Below, piece after piece: positions 1 through 13,262 of a stretch of DNA of 64,000 nucleotides. Location: NCBI RefSeq assembly GCF_026151205.1, contig NC_087079.1, positions 6,606,169-6,670,168 of the forward strand, given 5' to 3'. The notes under the pieces are model-generated. The model worked only from the letters and a program-made list of their open reading frames with translations, was not told the DNA's origin and did not search any database. A program made the translations under genes and the position numbers. The DNA is from Bolinopsis microptera. Its lineage: Eukaryota > Ctenophora > Tentaculata > Lobata > Bolinopsidae. The number at the start of each line of letters is the position of its first letter. Position 1 is the stretch's first letter.

Positions 1-2611
1 GTTGAAATTATTTCACCATAAAACATAAAGGTAATAATCTCATTGAACCCGGACCTTATAATAAAGGGAAGGTAGCTTCTGGTAATGAAATGTAGGGCCA
101 AGCATCGTCTGCCTAGTTTCTCGCACTCTTACACTGAAAACATAACAATTAAAATTCCTGAGTTTATATTTCAAGGCCTCTATATAACAGCCTAAATTGC
201 ATTAAAACACTAGGTTTTCGGGCAGTCAGTGTTCTCTTCTTGTAGGTTATTAAATGTTAAATTTGTTGTTTGCTTTCTCGGACGGTGCTGCTATAAATGA
301 TCGAATAGGGGTGTATTGTGAAGGAATGTATTTTTGGATTTCCTGGCGGCAGGGTATTGATAAAATGTTGTAAAACAGTTCAAAGTGCCAAATAATTACA
401 GAGCACTCAAATCCTTCCAATGCGGGAGTAGATATTTGGACCAATGGACATCCAGGGATTTTAGTAATCGCCCAATTAGATTATCGTATTCATCTCCCTT
501 GACAAGCCAATAATTAGAATGATTAGAGGATGGATTTGTTGGGTTTTAGAGTCACGTGACATGCTTGTAAGAGCACGTGCTGATCGCCGAGCAAACCAGG
601 GTGTCAGGTGCTCAGTACGTTAATTACACGTGAAAATCACGTGACTCACAAAGAGGGAAATAGTCAAGTTGCCCGGATCTATTTACCGGTCGGATTGTGT
701 TAATGGTTTTACTAAGAGTACTAATTAGTTACCACAGTGCCACGTGAAGGATCAAACTAATATTAAGTCACAAATGTTCCCATAGCTGGCCTAGGATTGG
801 ATTGCTTGATAGAGGAGTCGCCTTTAATTCTGTTACGAGATTTAATTGCTTTCTCGGCCAGCATCAATCAAAATATAAGAGTTAATAGAACACCCACAAG
901 GAAATAAAGTAGTCTACTTACTCGACTTAGGTCGGCTTCAACGTCCGAACAAAGATAGTTTTTTTCCAAATAATTTAAAGTAGTGGACGCAACTTTAAAA
1001 AAATTTTATGGTTTGCTCGGATCAAAATTAAAATTGCGGGAAACTCGATCAAATCGGCAAAAGAACGTATTTCGACTTGCTTTTCACTGTAGAGGATTTA
1101 GAAGTAGTCCCAGAAATGCGCCTAAATCTACTCATTAGCCCCAAATCACACCAGTTGCCTAATTATCACAAAATGTCTTTCTTTGGGCTTTTTACTCAAT
1201 CCACTACTGTACATATGACTGGCATTTCTTTCAGGCACGAGTGTGCTGATAATCAACTTAATAACACCAGAATGTGTGTGTGTCTGTGTGTCTGTGTGTC
1301 TGTGTGTCTGTGTGTAATTTCCGAACAGTTATACAAAAAAAACGGTAATAGTTACGGGACTGGTTTTTTCGGTATAGTGCCGACAAAACTCTGATGAAGC
1401 CCATAAGACAATTTTATAAAAATCGGCCGGTGGTAAGTGGTTTAATTGATGATTTTGTTCCAGAAATGTGACATAAATGGATGGGAGAGAGAACGAGGAG
1501 GATAACATGTACCGTAATTAGTTTAGCCCCACGTAATAGCAGAGCTCACTCTTGCGGCCGCTTTGTTTCAACTGTAGGGAGATTTCATACTTTCATAAGA
1601 CAGCATTATGCGTGATATCAAATATATAATGTCTAATATAATGCGGTTGTATACTTTTACATTGCAACTGTGACAGTAAATTCCCGGCCGAAGGCACGGG
1701 TTACACTAGTAATATTATATCATTATAACAGATCGTCTCATATTGTCCCCATATACAACTGAAAACTGAAAAGTCATCCTTATAACAGTGTTTGGAATCT
1801 CGAACATTTATAAAAGTGGAGGGATGGTTTCTTAAATTCTCATTCATGTCAAACCCTACAGATGGCTCAATAACTCATATATTTTTTGTAATCTAAATGA
1901 GATCAGTTTACATAGTAAAAGTAGTATTCATTACCTGTGAGTTCGTGAACGGATAATATCAACACGGGATATTCCTAGATCATACGGCTAAACGGCCAAA
2001 CGAGACAAAATGACCTGTAGTTGAAAATTGTGGCAGAGATTAAAATCTTGCTGTAAAATCAAATAAAAGCCTGGGTTCGGTGCCTCTCAACTTACAAGCG
2101 ACAAGCGTTCTCAGACCCTATCTACTAATCTACGAAATTTTCGAGGAAACGTTTCAGATCGGACTGTCGCATATCGTAACTTGGTTAAGTGATAGTGGGT
2201 GGCCCAGCTTCTATTTTTGGATTTTAATCCACCTTGTGCAACGCGCGTTCAATAAAAACGTTTGGCACTGTGCGCTCCTACAAGAGTTTTGAGACGCGCA
2301 CACGTGTTTGCCAGCTATTATATATTATGTGAAGCTGAGACTGAAGAGTTGTACTACCATATTTTGATATGAAATGAGAAAACTTTCAGTGGATTCAGAG
2401 GCGATCTAAAGTGTCCATAGGGAAATAGTCGGGAAAACTTGACGTAATTATTCTAGTCCACAATTTCGTTAGCAGTTGCGGAAGATAATAAAGAATTGAC
2501 GAATGTGACCGTGTTTATAAAGGAGCATAACGATTCATCGACAAAAGTAGTCAAGAATATTATCAAAATTTGCACCGCTTTACTCGTTTAAGTTTATAAT
2601 TCAAATCATTT
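1..2611. other. Intergenic region upstream of the FSIP2-like gene
   Basis: I see no convincing exon on either strand. Short open frames are present but lack splice context or any recognisable family. A short TGTGTGTCTG microsatellite lies near 1275-1315. Five CACGTG palindromes lie between 553 and 746 (separate entry). The last 250 bases before the ATG at 2612 are AT-rich and presumably hold the promoter and 5' UTR of the plus-strand gene, but no clear TATA box stands out. Confidence 0.5.
553..746. promoter_or_regulatory. Cluster of five CACGTG palindromes
   Basis: CACGTG is present at 553, 574, 627, 638 and 741. The copies at 553 and 638 have the extended form TCACGTGA. CACGTG is the E-box core bound by bHLH-ZIP factors such as the MITF/TFE and USF families. 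Whether this is a functional enhancer or part of a genome-wide excess of this palindrome (also seen near 29.4, 59.1 and 63.3 kb) cannot be told from one window. Confidence 0.3.
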
Positions 2612-5600
2612 ATGGAAGCTAAACCACCGGTCGATTATTCACACTACATCGAAAATGAAAATGCTGCTCTACCGGCCACCGCGATTCATCGTCATGCTCA
2701 GGCTGGTTATAACACTACACGATCTGGAGAAAAGGTATCTATACTATGGAGCGGTGGATTATTTATTGTCAAAATAGCTTACTTAGAAATTTTTCAACAA
2801 AATTCTCATATTTTGACAACGAAATCATGCCAAAGTAAACCGACAAATTTCAGCTTGTTCCTGGAATAACCATGGATTTCGACTTATCTGATCCTTTCTT
2901 CACTGAGTATAAGCCAGGAGAATACAAACCCTTACACGACCCGCATTTGAAGCATTTTCTGAACAAAAAGTCAGTTCGGAGATGCTTGATGAAAAACAAT
3001 CTTGTGACAAAAGATGGTGAAGTTAGATGTACTCTTCAAGAATTTAACAGATTTCAGGTCAGCATTCAACATTTTTGCTCGTTACCACTCTAACCTGTCT
3101 CAATTTTGATAGATTAGTGAAATTTTGTCAATCCCATACTATACTTTTGCGGCCAGGTAGCGCAGTTGGTTAGAACGCCTGTCTTACAATCGTTAGGTTG
3201 CGAGTTCGAAACCCACTGACTGCCTGGTCGTGGGGTGAGCGTCGTCGACGTTCAGCTAAGGATCATGAGTGGTCTATGCAGCCCCCCGGTCTACTCAGCC
3301 GAATACTCGAGAAATCGGGTGTGAGGGTTAAATGAGGAGCTGCACATTGCAGCAAAGTCTCGGACGAAGAAAGTATGGTACACACTACCTTAACCGTCAC
3401 TGGCCAAAAAGATCCTTCGGCTTCCTGTAATTGGCTGGTTGCACTTGTGTAACATTGTGGCTGTTGGAATACACCGAAGTAAAATAAGTGTCTAGATAAA
3501 AAAAAAAAAACAAACTATATAATACTATACTATACTGCCATACTGATTACTTTCTATGACAATTATTCAATAAAAATTACATAACCATCGAAACTAAAGT
3601 ACGTCAATAAATTATTGATATTCTTCAATTTCGATGCTAATTTTTTGAATTGTGTGATTGTATAATAAATTTGTTTCAGCGAAATCTCAAACACTATTTC
3701 AAAACGCAAAGACGCATATCAAGTGCGTTGGAAAAGAAGAAATTTTATGTTGATCCAAGAAAAGTGTTGCGACGTAAAGTAAAAAATGCGATGCTGCAAA
3801 CGCGGATACAGGTTAATGTGTTACAGAACTTAATAATAAAATGATGCTCTTGTCACTTGTCAGAAATGATGACAAGTACATTGCAGATACCTTGTGTTCG
3901 ACGATGTAAATCGAAATATTTCATCGTTTACTACGATATACATTATACATAGATGCCTATAGTCTAATTTGAATCATGTAATTCAATTTTATTCTTCAGC
4001 ATAACGTTAAGATTGCAGAAGCTAAAGCGAGGCGTACAGAGTCGATGATGAGACGACGAAAACAGATACTAAATAATATTGTTTTAAAGCAAAAACTTAT
4101 GGCTCAGGTAAGCATAATTTAGAGTGATCAATACCCACGGAATTCAAAGATGCACAAATTTGAAGTAAATCGTTTGTGGTAAAACCATTTATTATCTATC
4201 ATTTCATTTCCCTTTTCCAAGAAATTAGAATTGTAGAATTCAGAAACACAGGTTCCATAACTTATTAATATTGAATAAAATTGCCCTGCTTTAAATTTTT
4301 TGCCATCAAGAAGTTTAATAGCATGCAATGATCATCACGTAAAATATTTCAGATGATAGAAAGAGCTCGCCTGGAAAGGGACAAGGCTGCTAAACAGGCC
4401 CAAATGGAAAGAAAAATGAGAGAGCTCATTAAAATACGACTTGACAGCTGCGAACTTATCCGCCGTAGTACTATTCTTCAGAAGATACGACAAAAGGAGA
4501 GAATGGTCGCCCAAAAACAACTCCTTAAAAGACAGCGCCGATCGAAGAAACTGACCAACCAGGTTCATTTTATTTTACAAATTAGCTATTTTCATAAAAT
4601 AATTTTTGTTGTTTTATTGTGCTTCAATACTTCGGCTTGAATTTTTGAAAAAAATCATTCCATGATATGGAACCCTCTTCTAGATAAAGATTCCGAATTT
4701 GATTTCACCTTAAATTTGTATGCTTTCAGAATCTCATTTGGCATAAAGAACGGATGAATGCAAAAGATGAAGAAATGATCAAGTTTTTGGATCAACTTAA
4801 TGAAAAACAAACTCGGCGAAAACGATCGATTGCAGCTCGCACATATGACTCTGAATTGCATAAAAACGCCGTCAATGGTATGACAAATAATGAACCAGAT
4901 CAGTTCTACATTCTTTTAAAATCGTCATTTATACAGACGATTAAGAACTACCTAGATTTAACTAATCATACTGATGTATGCTTGAATTTGTTCGAGCAGT
5001 TTGGTCTGGCAGTGATTTACTTTTAGCGTAAAAATCGTATCACCGACTCGATATTAGTAATTTCAAAATCACAGAACAGCAGAAAATGGTTTTTGATAAC
5101 CACGTACGGATCGAGGACACTCATCTAGACGAAGCTAAGGAATGGGAAAAGAAAGTCGAAAACAACAGAGCCAAGGCAGCAAGCAACTGGAGAGCTAAGA
5201 TGCATTGCATGCAAACAATTGCTGAAGGAAGGATGGCCGACATAGAGAGAAGAAAATATGACCGAAAGAGAAACGCTACTGCACGAAAGTATGCTAAGGT
5301 AATGCAATGTTTTGTTTTTTTATTTAGCCGTTTAAGGCCACAGGGGGGGGTCCGAGGTCGATTTTGAGATTTTGAGATATGTTGTAGAGCTCGATCTAAA
5401 TTTTCAAATGCTTTTGTCCTTACCGAAAACAAAGTTTCCTATTTGAAGATATCGCGCGTTGAATTTTGAGGTTTACCTGTAATTCTATTGTAAATGAAAA
5501 CTTTAAATGAAATCGTGTTCAAAATCTATCTTCTTTTTCAGTTTATGACTTAGAACCTTGTAACTTGGCAACAGTGTTCTTAAAGGTATTTTGAGTTTTT

Positions 5601-8600
5601 GTTATGTAACGATTTATGATATCTTGCTCCAAAGCTGAGATATGAGGTTAACCATGAGTGCGGGTAACAAAATTTAAAATGGTTAACCTCATAAAAAGAG
5701 TTAGGAGCAAAATTACAACAATCGTTACATAACAAACTTTTAAATTTATGTCAGGAACATAAGTTCCAAATTTGAGGTGAAATGGATAAAAACTCTAGGA
5801 GAAGATAGATTTTGAAGTCAAAAATTCGAGGTTTTCAGGAGAGGCAAAAAACTGTTTTTTATGTTATGTGATTTTTGAGTATTTTGCCTTTATTTGTATA
5901 TTTTTCAAAGTTTAACCGCTGAAATAACACAAAAACAATAAAAACAAAGCTTATCGTAGTTTTCAGTTGTAATGGCATCAATATTTCTGCCCTCCATTAT
6001 CGATTTATCAAAAAAATGAGGTTAAATGAGAATTGGTTAACCTCATTTATTAAAAAAAGTAAAATAGCTACAGACATATGAGTGGTGGCAAAGTATCCAC
6101 CACAAAAATATATATTGATTCAAAGCATAATGTTTTTTTGCATTTTTTGAAGCCTCGACCCCCCCCTGTGGCCTTAAGATGGGCTCTCTACGAATCGATG
6201 CTCAAACTCATGCATACATAATATGTGTAATGTGTATGATAATATGTATATGTAAATTTGCAAAATAAGAGTATTTGTTTTACAGATAGAAGAAAGTCTA
6301 GACATTCTTGAAAAAATGGATGTCACAGTACTGGGAACAACAGGGTGTGGATCTCCTGAACTTGCCAACATTCATCGTGATAGCTCCAGGCTCAAGTTTG
6401 TTATTTCGATATATTCGTACTGTAGATCTAAATTGGATTTCTGTGGTTGCTGAGTGATAGTTACATAATGCATCAGAACTTTCTACTTTACAACATTGCC
6501 GCCTTTCAGGTTCTCAGCATATTATGACCCAGGCAGAGACATGATAGATCCCTGTCGCACCACAAAATTTCACGCTCACTTCAAGCCTTTCCACGTCGTT
6601 CATGCTAAATACCAACCTGGCCAGATCCCAAAACCTCCTTCAAGGAATAACAACTCTGGTGTTCAGATCAAGCATATTCACCATGTTCCTAAAGCTTCGT
6701 CTACAATCTCAAAGTCCACGTCCACCAGCACGTCCACCAGCACCAACAACTTATCAGCTAACATGGTGGACAATTTCCTTTCGGAACTGATTGTCAGTGA
6801 ACTGCGGGATGTGCTATCGGAGTGTCAAGAGGAGATGGAGAGTGAGATCGTAGTGGACGGTTTGATCGACAATATTCTTGAAGACGTGGTCAATTATGAG
6901 ACCCCAGAATTCGATACCCCAATCCAGACAGTATCTTACTTTACTTTTACTGACACGAATGAATCGAATGTCTGTTGGAGTGACGTATTCACAGTCAGTA
7001 GTAATCTTACTGCAGACGACTTGATAGAGGACGTCGTCAAGAAGATCATGAGATGTTTTGAAGGCAAGCACAAGGATGTATACCCTGGACAAACCTCGGC
7101 AATGGACTGCAGAACAAAGGATGGAGAAGATATTATCACAGATATCATCACGAGACTCGTTGCTACTGTTCAGCACTTCACCGGGGGCTCAGAAACCCAA
7201 GCTTCGCAATTATCTTGTCAATATATACTATCCTCCGCACAATCCTCAAGAGAAACTTTAAAAGATATCCATAAAAGATCTCAGTTTTTGTTGAATCATG
7301 CTCTTGACATAGCGCAGGTCAAGCTAAAGCTGAGTGGATACTCATATTTGACATGGAATATCATGGAAGATTGCCTGAAAAAGGGTATGGACAAGCTACT
7401 GGACGAGAGGCCTAGCATTGTCACCCAACTGTCTGACGTAGAGGTTGTGGAATGGATCATGGAGGAGGGTAAGAAATTTTTACAAGGTGCCACCAGTATG
7501 ATGCATGGTGTGTTGCATGGATGTAAAGATGAAGCGGAGCCTGAAAATGGACTGGCTGAGCAGAATTACTTGGAGCAGCTCCAAAAGTCTGATGATCAAC
7601 CTGAGATGATCGACGAAAGAATGCTTGATGAAGTTGCTGCAGAAGGTGACATTGCAAAATTCGCTATTTTGCTTGTAAAAAAGACTCTCTACGAGGCATC
7701 TGAGAGTATCCCAAGGAGAAGTAGCCATATGCTAGCAGAGGCTCTTCAGGAAGGCAACTATGACCTGGCTGGTTCAATCTTAGCAGCTAATGCGATCAAG
7801 GTCGCTCACAAAGAAATTGAATTAGATCCACAAAAACCCACCATCACCGATTTGAAGGATGCTCTGAAAAATGGTGATATTTTAACCGCGGGGACTCTAC
7901 TCGCAAATCGTGCTATTCAACAAGCCATGAATATCAATAAAAACGAGTCTTGTCCAATCGAACAAAAAATCAGTACGATGATATTGGAGATTGCCTTAGA
8001 GCAAGGTGATTTAGACACAGCTGGAAAATCCATGATAGAAGTTTCATTACGAGAAGCTCTGAAATACATAAACACTCCCGCACCAGAAGTCAGCTTGGAT
8101 CAAGCCCTTAAATATGGAGATCTCGAAGTGGCTGGGACTATTATGACCGACATAGCTTTACAGCAAGGATTGCAACATATCTTCGAGGAAGATTGTCAAG
8201 TTCGAAGGGATAGCAGCATATTCCTGGAAAAAGCTTTACATACGGGTGATATGCCAGTTGCAGGAGATATAATTGTATCTAGACTACTGAGGAGTGGTAT
8301 GGGTGAACTTATCGATGAAATAGATGAAGAGTTAGTCGAGCAAGTCCTTACCAGACCTAACACTATTATTACAGCAAATAGCAGCCAGATACTTAGTCAT
8401 GCTTTAGTCAGTGGTGATTTTGAGAGCGCTGCGCCGGTCTTGATCAACAGAGCTCTAAGGTCAGCACAAGACGACGAGATAAAAGAAAGTATCATACCGA
8501 TTACTAGCAGCGACATACTTAAAGATGCCTTGTCCTCAGGCAATTTAGAGACAGCTGCGCCAGTTTTAGCAAACAGAGCTCTAAGATCAGCACAAGGCGG

Positions 8601-10815
8601 CAAAATAGAAGAAAGCGTTATACCGATGACTAGCAGCGACATACTTAAAGATGCCTTGTCCTCAGGCAATTTAGAGACAGCTGCGCCAGTTTTAGCAAAC
8701 AGAGCTCTAAGATCAGCACAAGGCGGCAAAATAGAAGAAAGCGTTATACCGATGACTAGCAGCGACATACTTAAAGATGCCTTGTCCTCAGGCAATTTAG
8801 AGACAGCTGCGCCAGTTTTAGCAAACAGAGCTCTAAGATCAGCACAAGGCGGCAAAATAGAAGAAAGCGTTATGCCGATGACTAGCAGCGACATACTTAA
8901 AGATGCCTTGTCCTCAGGCAATTTAGAGACAGCTGCGCCAGTTTTAGCAAACAGAGCTCTAAGATCAGCACAAGGCGGCAAAATAGAAGAAGAAAAACAA
9001 AATGATATCACGGTTAAAGATCCAGGAAACACTCATAGCACATTGAAATTATCACTAGACGCGGAGATGGAAGAATTAAATAGACTAACTGAAGAATTGA
9101 GCATGGAAGAGGAGGAGGCAAAAACAGTCCATTCTGTCAACTCGTGCGAGGATATGGAAATAGTAAAAACGTCCTCCAGTTTAACGTTAGGAGAGGAGAT
9201 AGTGCCGACATTTAAAGATGGAATTTATTATTTAGAGGCATTGAAGAAAACCAACATTGACGAGGTCGCGTACGATCGAGGGCTTTCTTTTGTCAGATGC
9301 ATTCTGGACGACATCACTTTGCAGTTTGAGAATATTTTCGAGAATGATGTCAAGAATAAGTGTCAAATTTTGAAACCGTCTTTGCTTAAATCTGACTATA
9401 GCGGTGCTGCTAGCGTTCTTGTGAAATGTTTCCTTGACACTGTCAGATCGAAAACTCTTCCAATAGTTGAAACTGGGACGAATATAATTAAATTCGCTTC
9501 CTTGATGTCAAAGTTAGTTTTCCAAAGTTGTTTAGAAATAATACGAGGAGGTTCAGGATCGGAGATGACGAAGATATGCGACACTATAAATGATCATCTC
9601 CGAAGAACTCTTTCCTACATTAATATTACTGCCGGAACCGAAGCGATCATTTCCATGGTAATAGGAAAATGTTTAACGATTATCGCTAACAGTGCAAGCA
9701 AAGAAGTCAGAGGACAAAGCTCGATAGAGTTGTTTGAAGCCTGTATGACAGGTGATGCGAGTCGAGCTGGAGGTATTCTTTCTCGAAAGGTTTTGAAAAA
9801 GGCGGAAGACGCGACTCAGGGTGGTGTTGGAACTTTCAAAAGCACGGATGAGATTTTAAGCGAAAAACATGACAAAAATGGATCGAAGAAGTCGTCAACT
9901 ACAGAGACTTCAATACGATCCACAAAGAGTAAGAAGAAGATCAATACTGAACGACTTCCTATGCCAAAGCCATTATCAGCGACCAAATCACGATCAAGTT
10001 CAAATAATTATGAGCCTATTAGAGAACTTCTTATGTCTGAAGAGCGTGAGTTCAAGGTAAACCAGATGGTATCCAACTCTGAACGATCGGTTCTAAAATC
10101 AAACTCTTCCAGAGCAGCTGCTACAAACAAATCCTACGAAGACTTTAGGCGGAAAGATTCAACTGAAAATTCTGTTGAACGGCTCGCAGAGTTTTGTGAG
10201 CGACAACTTCAAGAAAATACCAGAGAAGTGGGTGATCAATTCACACTGCACCCCTCGGATGAGCCACTTCCCCAAAATCCTGACAGCGTCAGTAATGAAT
10301 CCCTGGGTTATGTCCGAAAGATCCAAAGCAAAGGTCACATATACTACATCAACGAGGACGGGCTGATTAAAAAACGCGCAAGACGAAAACGATCTTCCAA
10401 GAAACGACTCTCTCAAGATGATCTTAAAGTTTTTCCTGAGCAGAACGCTGAGGATAAAGATGACGATAATTCTGGTGTACCACGGGCAGTAAGTTCGGAA
10501 GCGAGCCTTCTGAATACATCTCCTACAGATGAGCAACAATTGATTGCTCCGAAGAAATCTTTAGATTATCGTAGAAGCATCGTGAAAAAAGACTCAAGCC
10601 TTCAAGTTTTGGCAGTAATTAATTCGTCTTACACGAATATGCTCGGTAAGAAAAGTTCCAGTGACGTTGTTAACAACAAAGAATCTGAGATGAAACCAAC
10701 ATCAAGCAAAATAAGAGCCAGGCCCAGTATAGATGAAATGTTGAGTGAAACCGACAAGGAACTCATCCAGAAACTTTCAAATGAATCAGCTGAACAAAAG
10801 CAAGCTGATTTATAA
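2612..10815 (+). CDS. FSIP2: FSIP2-like protein (fibrous sheath-interacting protein 2 family), nine exons
   Basis: Exons: 2612-2734, 2854-3057, 3680-3811, 4000-4107, 4353-4562, 4730-4877, 5075-5298, 6286-6395, 6510-10815. All junctions are GT-AG and phase-consistent, giving about 1854 residues. The N-terminal part (exon 1 end to exon 2) resembles vertebrate FSIP2: a YNTTRSGEK stretch, then DLSDPFF, then YKPLHDPHLKHFLNKK and a CTLQEFNRF motif, followed by KIAEAKARR. Exons 3-7 encode a basic, coiled-coil-like helical region. The large last exon holds helix-rich acidic sequence, an array of about 42-residue repeats (7626-8994) and a basic, Ser/Lys-rich tail with a KGHIYYINEDG motif. FSIP2 is a sperm fibrous-sheath / axoneme-associated protein in vertebrates; the role here is inferred as flagellar. 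It is much shorter than the mammalian protein (about 6900 residues). A polyadenylation signal follows at 10836. Confidence 0.8.
3151..3510 (+). mobile_element. tRNA-derived SINE in FSIP2-like intron 2
   Basis: The head reads like a tRNA: an A box (TAGCGCAGTTGG) and a B box (GAGTTCGAAACCC) about 35 bases apart. A non-tRNA body of about 280 bp follows, ending in a run of 13 A. This is the SINE layout (pol III promoter, body, A tail). A short TACTATAC-like sequence occurs on both sides and could be a target duplication, but it is in low-complexity sequence. It lies in sense orientation in the intron 3058-3679. Confidence 0.75.
5336..6173. mobile_element. TTAA-flanked non-autonomous DNA transposon in FSIP2-like intron 7
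   Basis: The ends are inverted repeats beginning GGCCACAGGGGGG, with TTAA directly outside both ends (5332-5335 and 6174-6177). TTAA duplications are typical of piggyBac and Kolobok transposons. The 838-bp interior has no transposase frame; it contains repeated GGTTAACC-type sequence that can pair internally. The element begins 37 nt downstream of the exon-7 splice donor and makes up most of that intron. Confidence 0.7.
8377..8994 (+). repeat. 126-bp coding tandem repeat in FSIP2-like exon 9
   Basis: Four nearly identical 126-bp units, starting near 8503, 8629, 8755 and 8881, encode 42-residue repeats beginning SSDILKDALSSGNLETAAPV. A diverged unit precedes them. Older, weakly similar units extend upstream to about 7626 with the pattern A-L-x-x-G-D-x-x-x-A-G, for example ALQEGNYDLAGSIL, ALKNGDILTAGTLL and ALKYGDLEVAGTIM. 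The pattern predicts a stack of helical hairpins. The near identity of the last units shows recent duplication or gene conversion. Confidence 0.9.
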
Positions 10816-10835
10816 TGTAATATTAAGATATTGTC

Positions 10836-10841
10836 AATAAA
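10836..10841 (+). terminator. Polyadenylation signal AATAAA
   Basis: A canonical AATAAA lies 21 bases after the FSIP2-like stop codon (10813-10815), so the 3' UTR may be very short. Confidence 0.55.
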
Positions 10842-11049
10842 TCATAATTACTATCAGAGATAGTATAATTTTGAGATATCATTTTATAAATTTTATGGCA
10901 CTTATCAGAATTTGATATTTATTGAAAATTATGTATTTTCGGAAGTTTTTACTGGTATGACAAACATGTTGTGAAGTAAGAAGTTGTTTAAAATCACACA
11001 ATACAATGGCGAGATCCGACTAATCAAGTGTTTAGCATTAAACCAGCAG

Positions 11050-12842
11050 CTATAAGTCAAAACATGTTGACTCTCCCAACAACAAAACATAATATTGTAT
11101 CATAACAACCAAAACAGCAAAGTCCCAAAATGATCTACATGAAAACAGTCCAGATATTCTCTTGGAATCTGAAGAGCAGACAGGAAGTTCCGGATACCAA
11201 GTGTTGAGGGAGTTACAGGTCACGGTGGAGTTACCGACCACCTCCCCTGATTCACATTCAAATGTAACTGTGTCACCTGAAAATGCGGTTATAAGGTTCC
11301 ATGCAGCTAGTTACAAACTACCGACGCGACAATGAGATCCTAAAACTAGTCGAAAGCCGTGAGATTGTGAAGGAAACTTTAACCTTTTGTTTCATAAGTT
11401 TAAAGTAGCTTTTTCATTAACTTAAACTTAATTTTAACCTGCGACGAAAGGTGCATAGGACCCAGATCTTTTTCTCATCAAAGTTTTTCTCCCTCCAGTT
11501 TCCCGAGTAATATCCTCACAACCTGGTACACACTCTATAAACTTGTCCATATCTACCCACTTCCCTTCAGAACATTTCGTCCTCGTCTCATTTCTCGTTA
11601 TTTGGCGTGGAGCATACCTAAAACATTACGGTTAGGAAATAATTTTCCTTCACACATAACTGCATACCCCCTGCATCTCTGTCATAATAGCTTGTAAATG
11701 GTCCTGATATACTCCATTGAGGGACGTTAATCATATCTATAATTTATAAAAGCTGGTTACAAACTCACCCAGATCTACAAGCCAACTTGACAACTTTGTC
11801 TCCCTCTTGTAAGGGAGGCGATGAGAGGTCAGTTGTAAGGGAATCCAGTGGGTAGGTCACGTTCCAATAATAAATATCGTCATCAGGGATAGGCTGGCAA
11901 CCCTCTGTAAAGTCAAAAGAAAAAAATGAATGTAAAGTATATTTTGTGCTCATCAACGTTTTCATAAGACTCAATATGGGATTTCAAAGAACTGGCGGCT
12001 ACACTTACAATCAAGTTCAGATGAACCACCAAATGGAATTGTCAATTGCACATTCAATTTAAAGTAAAACCTACTTTTGCACCAAATATTTTGCCCAATA
12101 AATATATCAGGCTGGAACGTGCCCTCCTTGCAAGCCACTAGAATATTTCCATTCTGTTTTGTGCCACTATACTGATCAATGGCATCGACATCAACCCCAT
12201 CAATATTCCGTATTCCGTTCACCCAAACTGAACTTTCGTTTTTGCACCTACAGGCAAAGAAGCTGATAGTAAGACCTCTAAAGTGGTTAATTTTACACTA
12301 TTCGACCTAATTTTCTGCTACTTATCATGGTTCCCTGGAGCAAAATGATGTAAAGTTTCGTATGATCAGAATTATATTTATTATATCAACTTCCTCGGTT
12401 ATATCGCACTTATAGAAGCAGCATGAAAAAGAACTCACGCCTTCAAGTTTTTAAAGTGAGTATATTGCCATTCTGCTTCGTAGCCTTCTTAAGTCCTTTA
12501 TGGTTCAATACAAGTTTCTGGCTTTGTTAATTGAAATACCTCAATAGATGGGTTTCTCCGGTGGTCCAATTGGTGGCCTTTAGTTCGCTCTCGTCATCTT
12601 TAACAATTTGTGATGAGGCGTTCTTTAACATCGCACCATAACAGTCAGTTGCTTCACCGATTAGATATTTTTCAGCTATTAGATAAAAGTTAATTAAAGT
12701 TGAGGAATAATTATCATGCTTTTATATTTTTGCTATCAAATTAAGAATATGCTCTATTTGTTCAACCACAAAAACCAAGTAATCAAAATTCTTCCTCACC
12801 TTGAATTTGTAGAAAGCTTGCTATAAACATAAGAATCACCAT
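11050..12842 (-). CDS. Sushi-domain membrane protein, six exons
   Basis: Exons (5' to 3' on the minus strand): 12800-12842, 12540-12675, 12030-12247, 11769-11904, 11439-11617, 11050-11276. Exon 1 encodes a short signal peptide (MVILMFIASFLQIQ). Exons 2-3 encode a Cys-containing region that may be a divergent sushi domain. Exons 4-5 make one sushi/CCP domain (GCQPIPDDD...LACRSG...KCSEGKW...CVPGC). Exons 5-6 make a second (GCEDITRE...FECESG...VTCNSLNTW...PVC). A hydrophobic stretch (FAVLVVMIQYYVLLLG) follows near the C-terminus, which suggests a membrane anchor. Sushi proteins act in adhesion, complement-like recognition or receptor assembly; no specific role is claimed. The exon 3/4 junction is uncertain: the strongest donor (GTAAGTG, after 12009) would create a TAG stop, while a weaker GTGGTT donor (after 12030) keeps the frame. 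Confidence 0.7.
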
Positions 12843-13262
12843 CCTTCTGCTTTATCAAATGCTAAAAAGACAAATAAATAGATCAAACGCAACAGCACAA
12901 TTGGAAGATAACTAAAGTCCTAAGCGCTTGTCGTATACATTCAGCACTTACTGTACTAGTAGCTTATTTTTATGTTCAGTACTAGGTAGTTTGTAGGAAA
13001 TACCGGTACCAATACCTGTCTCAATACATGTGTAATTTGTATTAGTATATAATATATAACATGTTCGCTGATCAGATGTCATGATTTTTGATTTCATCAG
13101 ATTTACATATTTGGGTGTAAAATCACTATTTTAATTTTCGTAGTTTTGTGAGTTGCTACATACCCGATCCGATCATCATTGATCAAATCAATTTAATTTT
13201 GACGAAACGAAATAATACAAAAGCACCTTCATAATCATATCGTAATCACAAATCTTACTTCT

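Noticed and set aside
8397-9032. Long antisense open frame over the FSIP2-like repeat
   Set aside because: It is the mirror of the 126-bp coding repeat; being a multiple of three, the repeat keeps the opposite frame open. No independent support.
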